From: an uncultured Bryobacterales bacterium | GTDB lineage: Bacteria; Acidobacteriota; Terriglobia; Bryobacterales; UBA6623 | DNA: 64,000 nt | Direction: 5' to 3' | Assembly: GCA_951813065.1 (NCBI GenBank) | Contig: CATOTH010000008.1 | Coordinates: 248,001-312,000 of the forward strand | Shown here: piece after piece, positions 38,696 to 46,017 of the stretch | How the letters are laid out: each line of letters opens with the position of its first letter | Position numbering within the stretch: the stretch's first letter is position 1 | The notes under the pieces: generated by a model | Seen by the model: only the letters and a program-made list of their open reading frames with translations | Told to the model about the DNA's origin: nothing | Databases searched by the model: none | Program-made: the position numbers and the translations under genes

Positions 38696-40213
38696 ATGAG
38701 CCATCCGATTTCGAGGCGTTCCTTCCTGACCGGCGCAGCGGCCACCGCGGGAGCCTTGTCGTGCTCTTCGGAACCGGATCAATCCGCTTCGGTGACAAAC
38801 ATCGTGCTATGCATGGGAGACGACCACGGCTGGCACGAGACCGGCTACAACGGCCATCCCCATGTGCGGACACCTGTGCTGGACGACATGGCTTCGACCG
38901 GGTTGCGATTGGATCGTTTCTACGCCGCGGCACCGGTATGCTCGCCGACTCGGGCGAGCGTGATGACCGGTCGCCATCCGAATCGCACCGGGACGTTCTC
39001 GGCGAACTGGTCGATCCGGCCGCAGGAGATCACGATCGCGCAGATCCTGAAGGATGCCGGCTATGCTTGCGGTCACTTCGGCAAGTGGCACCTCGGGCCC
39101 GTCAAGGCTGATTCTCCAACGAGCCCGGGTGCCATGGGATTCGAGGAATGGCTCTCGCATGACAACTTCTTCGAGATGGATCCATACCTGTCGCACAATG
39201 GTGGGCCGCCGGAGAAATACGAAGGCGAGAGCTCGAAGATCATTGTTGATGCAGCGAGGCATTTCATTTCGACAGCGCGCGCGGCCGGCCGTCCATTCTT
39301 CGTAGTGATCTGGTTCGGTTCGCCGCACGAGCCCTACAGCGGTCTCGAGTCCGATCTGGAAGCATACAGCGACCTACCGCCGGTGTTGCAGGAGAGCTCC
39401 ACGGGGATCACATCAATGGAGACCGGCCTGCGGACGGAGGTGCGCCTGGATCGGGTGCTGCAGGCACGGTTTGCCGAGATTACAGCCATGGACCGCGCCA
39501 TAGGCGAGTTGCGTGAGCACCTCTCCGACGAAGGTGTCAGGCAAGACACGCTGCTTTGGTACTGCAGCGACAACGGAGCGCCGTCGGAGAGCCGATTCGA
39601 GTCGCCCATGCGGGCGCAAAAGGGGCAGGTGTACGAGGGTGGCGTACGCGTGCCTGCGGTGATTGATTGGCCAAGGCGATTCCCTGAACCCCGCAGCACA
39701 TCGGTTCATGGGGTGACCAGCGACATTCTGCCCACGCTGTGCGACCTAACCGGACAGGACCTGCCGAACCGTCCGTTGGACGGCATCAGCCTGGTGCCGG
39801 TGTTTGGCGGATCCATGGACGATAGGCCCGAGCCAATCTGCTTCTGGAGCTTCAGCAGGAACCCGGAACACGGCACTGAGCCCTATATCGATCCTGACCT
39901 GCAGGCCGGCACCACCCCGTTGGTCAAGTACATGGACGGCCGCTTGACGCGCAATTTCAGGAACTTCCACCATCCTGAGATCGAAGAGGGAGACTTTGAT
40001 GGCCGTCGGGCAATCCTCGACACGCGTTACAAGCTCGTCATTGAAGGCGAGGGCGAGGGCTCCGGACCGGAACTCTTCGACATCCGCGCCGATCCAGCTG
40101 AGAGCAACAACCTTGCCAGCAGCGAACCGGAGGAGGTCGACCGACTTGAACAGGAACTGCGGCAATGGCAGCAGTCCGTATTGGAGAGCCTGACGGGCGC
40201 CGACTACTCCTGA
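38696..40213 (+). CDS. Exported type I sulfatase with Tat/lipoprotein leader
   Basis: 505 residues. The leader ISRRSFLTGAAATAGALSCS combines a Tat twin-Arg motif with a lipobox-like LSC, so it is probably a Tat-exported lipoprotein. The signature CSPTRASVMTGRHPNRTG supplies the formylglycine Cys. Metal sites are in CMGDDHGWHETG and WYCSDNGAPSES. The C-terminal part (ELFDIRADPAESNNLASS) is typical of the family. It belongs to a third subgroup, unlike the two other sulfatases. Confidence 0.94.
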   Translation: MSHPISRRSFLTGAAATAGALSCSSEPDQSASVTNIVLCMGDDHGWHETGYNGHPHVRTPVLDDMASTGLRLDRFYAAAPVCSPTRASVMTGRHPNRTGTFSANWSIRPQEITIAQILKDAGYACGHFGKWHLGPVKADSPTSPGAMGFEEWLSHDNFFEMDPYLSHNGGPPEKYEGESSKIIVDAARHFISTARAAGRPFFVVIWFGSPHEPYSGLESDLEAYSDLPPVLQESSTGITSMETGLRTEVRLDRVLQARFAEITAMDRAIGELREHLSDEGVRQDTLLWYCSDNGAPSESRFESPMRAQKGQVYEGGVRVPAVIDWPRRFPEPRSTSVHGVTSDILPTLCDLTGQDLPNRPLDGISLVPVFGGSMDDRPEPICFWSFSRNPEHGTEPYIDPDLQAGTTPLVKYMDGRLTRNFRNFHHPEIEEGDFDGRRAILDTRYKLVIEGEGEGSGPELFDIRADPAESNNLASSEPEEVDRLEQELRQWQQSVLESLTGADYS

Positions 40214-41128
40214 CGTCGTGTCACCGGAGGCATTCAGGGAATCATGAGGAATGGTCACAAGGATCTATTCCCCTAGCAACCTGGAAATCGGCATCTAACT
40301 GCCTTTCTTGCATGCACTTAGGACAGCAAATGCAGCCCCATTCGTTGATTTCCAGCGAACTCTGGGCTCGAGCCTCGAGGGCCTTCTTGCACTCCTAAGG
40401 TGGCGGACACGCGTTCTCGATGGTGTGTTTCAGGTCGGCAAAGCGACACGACGCATGGGTGTCAGATGCTGGACAAACAGCCCCTCCGTACAGATTCAAT
40501 GGAACCCAATTCGTAGTGCATGAAACTGACGAGCCAGATGGTATCGTCGCCCTCCTTGAGGCCGAGCCGCCGGCCGGACATGAGGGTTGAGACGCAGGCC
40601 TTCTTGCGATGCATACAGATGGGCCCGCATGAAATCGCCAAGAGCTTCTCGTCCTGGAAGGGGTAGGCTTCTCTGGCAGGCCTTGGCAGAGGGTGTGTAG
40701 CGTTCGCCTCGGCGCTACATCGCGGGTGGTTGTCAGGGCCGCTTGGTGTTGAATTCCCACACGAAGGCATCGAAGCGGCCCTGCTGCTACGGGATTCGGC
40801 TGCGCATTCAAGAAGCAGACCTGTTTCGAGTGAAAGGCGATCTGCACCTCGCCGACGCTTGCAGGACGCATTGTCTTGCGGGCAGTGCACATGATACGGC
40901 ACGGGGGCCCCGTGCGGTCTTGGGCCGAGGTGGAGTCCCGCGGTAGCCCCAGTGTCTTCATCGGTCGCAATCTCGACCGCGGGATGCTATTGGCGGGCCT
41001 GCGTTCCTGGATCGCCTTGCCAGCCCGCTCCGAATAGTGGCCGCTCGCCGGATGATACTGTCCGCTGGCAAGAAAGCTGTCGGCCGGGTCGGTCTCACAG
41101 GGTATCGTGATGTGAGTGTGCAGTCTTG
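40214..41128. other. 0.9-kb gene-poor region with a decayed transposase
   Basis: Apart from the IS481 remnant (40462-40960) I see no supported gene, RNA or repeat. Confidence 0.5.
40462..40960 (-). pseudogene. IS481-family transposase remnant
   Basis: C-terminal part of a rve-type transposase in two frames. The first frame reads GRFDAFVWEFNTKRP and then hits a stop. After a frame change the second reads AEANATHPLPRPAREAYPFQ, then ISCGPICMHRKKACVSTLMS and DDTIWLVSFMHYELG, which match the IS481 C-terminus motif by motif. A further upstream trace is ARKTMRPASVGEVQ. Frameshifts and stops show it is inactive. Confidence 0.7.
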
Positions 41129-41575
41129 ATGCGAGTGTGCAACGGTGGTCGGTACGACCCGATCGAGCGTCGGGACGGAATAGGCGTCGTGATCGATCGC
41201 GCCGGGGTGGCGCTGTCGGTATGCTGTGGGCTGCACTGCATCGTCACGCCGCTGTTGTTAGGAGTGGCGGTGGGCTTGCCGTTCGGCTGGCTGCTTGAAG
41301 AGTCGACGGAAGCGTTGCTGCTGACTGCCGCGGTCGGGACGGCCGCTCTGAGCCTCGGACCCAGCTACTGGCGACGGCATCGCCGAAAGCGTTGTCTCGG
41401 CCTGTTCGCCACCGGAGCGATATTGTTCGCTCTGGCCAAGCTCGGGCCCGTGGGTGAGGCATTGGAGCCGCTGACGGTCGCCTCTGGATCTGCGTTGATC
41501 GCCACAGCACACCTCGTCAACCTTCGTCTCTGCCGGCAGTGTGGGCTTTGCGAAGCCGAGGAGCCTTCCACATGA
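41129..41575 (+). CDS. MerC-domain membrane protein
   Basis: 148 residues from the ATG at 41129; a GTG at 41189 just before IDRAGVALSV is equally plausible and gives the usual MerC start. The first helix holds CCGLHCIVTPLLLG, the Cys-pair/His signature of MerC, and three more hydrophobic segments follow. A Cys-rich tail (CRQCGLCEAEE) ends the protein. MerC proteins import metal ions (classically mercury); next to a ZnuD-like receptor zinc is likelier. The stop overlaps the next gene (ATGA). Confidence 0.85.
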   Translation: MRVCNGGRYDPIERRDGIGVVIDRAGVALSVCCGLHCIVTPLLLGVAVGLPFGWLLEESTEALLLTAAVGTAALSLGPSYWRRHRRKRCLGLFATGAILFALAKLGPVGEALEPLTVASGSALIATAHLVNLRLCRQCGLCEAEEPST

Positions 41576-41835
41576 TGCGTCGATTGCTCCTGCTTCTGCT
41601 GGCTCTGGGGCTGTGGCAGATCGCTTACACCCAGGTCCATTGCGCCTTCGAGCCACCGGATTGCCAGGAAGGCTCGTGCGAGCTCTGCCACGTCGCCGAT
41701 ATCGCGCCGCTGGTCTCTGGCTTCTCGCTGCTGTACTCGGCGCCACCCACTCCGCGCGCCACCGTAAAGCCGGGCCAAGGCGCGACCGTCCTGCCGCTCT
41801 TGAGGCACAATCGCGGCCGCGCCCCTCCCCGCTGA
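41572..41835 (+). CDS. Small exported Cys-containing protein
   Basis: 87 residues. The start overlaps the MerC stop by four bases. A signal-like segment (MMRRLLLLLLALGLWQIAYT) is followed by CAFEPPDCQEGSCELCHVAD, with four cysteines and a His, then a Ser/Pro region and a basic C-terminus. It resembles small periplasmic metal-binding or chaperone proteins found next to metal transporters; no named family. Position between MerC and the receptor suggests it shares their job. Confidence 0.65.
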   Translation: MMRRLLLLLLALGLWQIAYTQVHCAFEPPDCQEGSCELCHVADIAPLVSGFSLLYSAPPTPRATVKPGQGATVLPLLRHNRGRAPPR

Positions 41836-41918
41836 ACCTCGTCCAGTTGCTTCAACCGGCTCCGCGATTGCGCGCGCCGGTCGGTAGGTTTGTGAGCGAG
41901 TGAAAGGGGAGATTTCCA

Positions 41919-44282
41919 ATGAAACGAATGCTTTGCGCCGTCGTGGCGGCGCTGCTCGCGGTATCCGCGATCCACGGCGAGGAAACCGCCGCTATCGAAG
42001 GCCAAGTGTTGCTGGCGCAGACGGGTGGACCCGTCGCCGGGGCGACCGTCATTCTCCTCGAAACGGGGGCTTCGACGACCGCCGATCGACAAGGGGAGTT
42101 CCAGTTCAAGGGGGTGCGGCCCGGCCGATACCATCTACACGCCCACCTCGAAAGCGCCTTGCAGGGCGTCTCCGGAGCGATCGAGGTCGCTCCGGAAGGG
42201 ACGGTTCGGGTGGAGTTGCTGTTGTCGTTCTCGACGCAGAAGACGCAAATCACCGTCAGTGCGGCGGGGCGGCCCGAGTCCGCCTTCGACGCCTTCCAAT
42301 CGACGCACTCGCTGACCTCAATTGAGCTGGCTCGCGCAGAGAACATCGCCGCCGGCCTAGGCGAAGTGCTCGGCAATCAAATGGGCACGGGCATCGCCCA
42401 ACGGGGGTTCGGGCCGGGCTCATCACGCCCACTGATTCGCGGCTTCGACGGCGACCGGGTTCTGATCATGGCCGACGGGCTAAGGACGGGTTCCATTTCG
42501 GCGACCTCTGGCGACCACGCCGAGACGTTCAATCCGTTGGCGTTCGACAGGCTCGAAGTGGTGAAAGGCCCCGCGACCTTGCTCTACGGCAGTAACGCCG
42601 TTGGAGGGGTCGTGAACGCCGTCAGCAGCCATGCGGGCTTCATCTCGCATCCGGACGGCCTGCAGGGCTACATCCAGGGTTCCGCCGGCACGGGCAACGC
42701 CTTGGCGGGAGGGTCGGCCGGCTTCGATTACGCCCGCGGCCCCTGGCGGGCGTGGGGCGGGGGGAATGGCCTACGTAGCGGAGATTACTCAACGCCCACG
42801 GGAGCAGTCGAGAATTCCCGGACCCGGTCCACGAACGGCTATGGCGGCCTTGGCTGGTTTGGCGAGCGAGGCTTCGTCAGCGTCGGTATTCGCGCCAACG
42901 ACGCCAAGTACGGAGTTCCCTTCGCCGGCGAGTTCCACGGCCATCACCATCACGAAGAAGAAGACGAGGAAGATCACGTCGGGGAGGAAGAGGAGGACGA
43001 GCACGAGGAGCTTCGCATCGATCTCGCCATGCGCCAACAGGCCTATCAGGTCAACTGGGGGCTACGAAGTCTCGGACCAGCGCTCGAGAGCTTCGTGATG
43101 AAGCTGAGCTACGGGACCTATCGACACGACGAGATCGAATTCGAAGGCGACGAACGCCGCATCGGCACGACCTTCGACAACGATCAGTTCGTCTATCGAG
43201 GCGTCTTCGAACAGGAAAAACGTGGACCGTTGACGGGTCGTTTCGGGTTTTGGGGCATGGAGCGCGACTACTCGGCGGCGGGCGAGGAGGCGCTTTCGCC
43301 GCCGATCGATCAGCAGTCGTTCGCCCTGTTCGCGCTTGAAGAGTTCGATTTCGAGCGGGTCAAGCTTCAGTTCGGCGGCCGCCTGGAAACTTCCCGCTAC
43401 GATCCGGCGTTCGCCGAGCGTGCCCACGGCCATGACGATCACTCAGAAGAAGGCGAAGAACATCACGTCGGAGAGGAAGAGGAGGACGAGCACCACGAAG
43501 AACTCCCGGACGCGATTCGCCGCCGCTTCACGGGCGCTTCGGCGGCTGCGGGCGTCCACGCCGACCTGTGGCGGGGCGGAGCCTTCGTCGCCAACTATTC
43601 CCACTCCTACCGCGCCCCGGCGCTCGAGGAGCTCTACAACCTCGGCCCGCATGTCGGCACGTTGATCTTCGAGGTGGGCAACCCCGGCCTCCAAGCCGAG
43701 CGCAGCAATGGCATCGACCTATCCCTGAGGCAACAAGCCGAACGAGTCAATGGAGAGGTCAACCTTTTCTACTACGATTTCCAAAACTTCGTCTTCCCGT
43801 TCGCAACGGGCGAGGAGGAGGACGGGCTGCCGGTGGTCAACTTCGTGCAGCGCGACAGCCGCTTCACCGGTGCCGAAGCCCGGCTCGGTATCGGCTTGCA
43901 TCAAGCCTTGCGGCTCAATCTCGGGATGGATTTCGTGGACGCGCGGGCGACGCTCACGCGCACCCCGCTGCCGCGCATCCCACCGCTACGGGGCCGCGTC
44001 GGGATCGAGTACCGGCGCCAAGGCTTCAGCATTCGGCCCGAGCTCGTGCTGGCGAACCGGCAGAGCGAGACATTTGACCTGGAGACGCCAACGGCCGGAT
44101 ATGCGGTTGTCGACCTGCGAGCGTCGTACACGATCCCGACGCGCGGCGCGGTTCACCAGCTCTCGGCCAACGTGTTCAACATCGGCGACCAGCTCTATCG
44201 CAACCACTCGTCATTCATCAAGGACCTCGCCCCGGAGATCGGGCGTGGTGTTCGTTTCAGCTACATGGTGCGCTTCTTCTAG
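41919..44282 (+). CDS. TonB-dependent receptor, ZnuD-like, with two His/Glu-rich loops
   Basis: 787 residues with a good ribosome site (GGGGAGA). A signal peptide ends near IHGEE. A carboxypeptidase-like beta-sandwich (about 25-100) is followed by the plug domain (RPLIRGFDGDRVLIMADGLR, LEVVKGPATLLYGSNAVGGV) and a barrel ending in FSYMVRFF. Two loops at about residues 344-368 and 504-528 are packed with His, Asp and Glu and share HVGEEEEDEH. ZnuD of Neisseria imports zinc through a His-rich loop, so zinc is the likely substrate (inference). It closes the MerC operon. Confidence 0.93.
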   Translation: MKRMLCAVVAALLAVSAIHGEETAAIEGQVLLAQTGGPVAGATVILLETGASTTADRQGEFQFKGVRPGRYHLHAHLESALQGVSGAIEVAPEGTVRVELLLSFSTQKTQITVSAAGRPESAFDAFQSTHSLTSIELARAENIAAGLGEVLGNQMGTGIAQRGFGPGSSRPLIRGFDGDRVLIMADGLRTGSISATSGDHAETFNPLAFDRLEVVKGPATLLYGSNAVGGVVNAVSSHAGFISHPDGLQGYIQGSAGTGNALAGGSAGFDYARGPWRAWGGGNGLRSGDYSTPTGAVENSRTRSTNGYGGLGWFGERGFVSVGIRANDAKYGVPFAGEFHGHHHHEEEDEEDHVGEEEEDEHEELRIDLAMRQQAYQVNWGLRSLGPALESFVMKLSYGTYRHDEIEFEGDERRIGTTFDNDQFVYRGVFEQEKRGPLTGRFGFWGMERDYSAAGEEALSPPIDQQSFALFALEEFDFERVKLQFGGRLETSRYDPAFAERAHGHDDHSEEGEEHHVGEEEEDEHHEELPDAIRRRFTGASAAAGVHADLWRGGAFVANYSHSYRAPALEELYNLGPHVGTLIFEVGNPGLQAERSNGIDLSLRQQAERVNGEVNLFYYDFQNFVFPFATGEEEDGLPVVNFVQRDSRFTGAEARLGIGLHQALRLNLGMDFVDARATLTRTPLPRIPPLRGRVGIEYRRQGFSIRPELVLANRQSETFDLETPTAGYAVVDLRASYTIPTRGAVHQLSANVFNIGDQLYRNHSSFIKDLAPEIGRGVRFSYMVRFF

Positions 44283-44295
44283 AGGGGTCGATGGC

Positions 44296-44328
44296 GAATC
44301 GAGCTCGATCGAGAATCGAGCTCGATTC
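44296..44328. terminator. 14-bp inverted repeat after the receptor gene
   Basis: GAATCGAGCTCGAT (44296-44309) is repeated inverted as ATCGAGCTCGATTC (44315-44328) with a 5-base loop. It starts 14 bp after the receptor stop. There is no T tract, so it may be a terminator stem or a protein-binding palindrome. Confidence 0.5.
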
Positions 44329-44329
44329 A

Positions 44330-45190
44330 ATCTGATTCGCCGGCCAATCGATATCCGTGCCAGGCCTGCCGGCACTCGCGGCCGCGTGCCTGCTGAAGGG
44401 ATTGTCGGTCCGAGAGTGCCGAACCCACCGGCATATCCACGGCCTGTAGAACCTGTACTGGGCGAGGCAAACGGATAGCATGTATCGTCCCCGAAGCACT
44501 TTATCGGCACGGCGTGGAAGGCGGAATGAGTCCGGCAGTTCACGGACAATGCTACTGGGCGCAGAAAGTCGCTAGCGGCCATTCGAAGTGGCGTTGTCCC
44601 GAATTGGTTCAGTGTGGTCCCAGTATGGTCTTGCACTAGCTCAGAGACGCGTTTAACTCATTTGTAACCAATGACATGAATGGATTCTCAAGAGTCCGTA
44701 AGACGTTTGTTCGTGGGTTCGATTCCCTTGCCTCCATAATTCTTATGTAACCAATTGTAGTACTTGTACTTATATAGGAATTCAAGATTCGATTATCGCT
44801 TAAGATACCACCTTGAATATCGAGAAAGCGCCAGCTCTTGCGGGCGAGACCGCGCTGACTTCCTGATTCCGCTCAGCAGATGACGGGCGAGAGCAGCGAC
44901 CGATACATTCTCTCGAGAGCCTGATCCTTCACGCAGAGCGAAGTTTCCATGAGACTGGCCGTGTTGTCAATTGTGGCTGCAGCTCGGTGGATGGAGCAGT
45001 ACCGTCAGTCACGGCAACCCGTCGTCCAGCCACGCCGTTTCTTATCATCTGTGTTGACATCTCCTTGGCGCGGGACATATGACTCACTCCCCGTTCGTTC
45101 GCCACTGCCGTTCGTCAGTGACATGGAAACACGGATTAACCTTTCAGAGAAGCGCGAACCTAGGCCATTCCGTCTGTCCTGGAAACCCTC
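44330..45190. other. Gene-free stretch containing a tRNA-3'-end-like sequence
   Basis: I find no supported gene. The only notable feature is the tRNA-like T-arm and acceptor end at 44710-44736. Base composition from about 44650 to 44830 is more AT-rich than the flanks. Confidence 0.5.
44710..44736 (+). repeat. tRNA-3'-end-like sequence, candidate left attachment site
   Basis: The T-arm-like core TTCGTGGGTTCGATTCCC (44710-44727) is exactly repeated at 58233-58250. It is followed by TTGCCTCCA, which resembles a tRNA acceptor end. No complete tRNA can be folded upstream. Such 3'-end copies typically mark integration sites. Confidence 0.5.
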
Positions 45191-45965
45191 ATGCTTCTCC
45201 TATCGTGGAACGTCAACTTTCGCCGGCCCGGCTATCACATTGCGAAGATCGAAGCAAAGGAATCGGAAATTGTCACCTTGCAGGAAGTCAAGGTCAGGTT
45301 TGCGAAGGACTGGGCCAAACGCCTCAATGACATTGGTTTTGGCCACCACTATGTGAGCGGCGAGGACGTCTGGAGCAGCAAGGTCGTCCCGGACCTTTTT
45401 ACCTGTGCCTCATCGCGAGTCGCTGGGAAGTAACGCCCGACGACATCGGCCGGCAACGCAGCCCAACTTTTCCGGAATTGCTGGGGCGAGCCACAGTCTC
45501 TGTGCCCGGCAAGGGGATTTCGACGTCTTCACAGCACACATCCTCACCGGTGACGGGAATGGCCGGAAGAAGATCGACACCTTTCAGGTTCTCGTGGCGG
45601 AGCTTCGCGGAGTGAACGATTCGCCGCGTGTTCGCACCGGCGTCTTCAACGAGCCGAAGCGGTTCGAAGACTCAGGACAGATCGTAACTGTTCAAGAGTA
45701 CGAGGATGGATGTTGGCGTGACCGGTTCGCCGCCAAGCGCCCGCGCTTCGAGTGGATCAACGGCGTGCTTTCGGTCCTCGGCGGCGTGTCACACCACGGT
45801 CTGCGGGACGCCTAGCGTGACCTGCACGGCTATGAGAGATTCACCCCCGTCACGCTCTACACCTCACACGGCAACCGGAGATATTTCGACCATACCCTCG
45901 TCTCAAGACATTTCGAAGTCTTGTCCATTCACTCGGCACCACGACCGCAGGTGGGGATGGCGCAG
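45191..45965 (+). pseudogene. Endonuclease/exonuclease/phosphatase-family gene, frameshifted
   Basis: Homology runs through several frames. The first frame (45191-45433) reads MLLLSWNVN, VTLQEVKVR and DIGFGHHYVSG. A second frame (45405-45815) reads VFTAHILTGDGNGRKKIDTF and EPKRFEDSGQ, then ERPR-like KRPRFEWINGVLSVLGGVSH, and meets TAG. The same frame continues as LHGYERFTPVTLY and FDHTLVSRHFEV. Intact relatives read these blocks in one frame (LSWNVN, then TGDFNEP, then a C-terminal SDHS), so this copy is dead. An IS4-type element lies just downstream. Confidence 0.75.
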
Positions 45966-46009
45966 CTATGACCGCGTTGTCAGCCGCGCGGGTGCGAAGG
46001 ACGGCAGCA

Positions 46010-46017
46010 CCCGCACC
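46010..46017 (+). repeat. Target-site duplication of the IS4-type element, left copy
   Basis: CCCGCACC, matching 48434-48441 exactly and abutting the left end CTGCCG. Confidence 0.65.

Noticed and set aside
41000-41128. Zur or other metal-regulator operator upstream of the MerC gene
   Set aside because: I found no palindrome of the expected form, only a short direct repeat (GAGTGTGCA).
44675-44736. Complete tRNA at the left repeat
   Set aside because: Only the T-arm and acceptor end are tRNA-like; the 5' half and anticodon stem do not fold.
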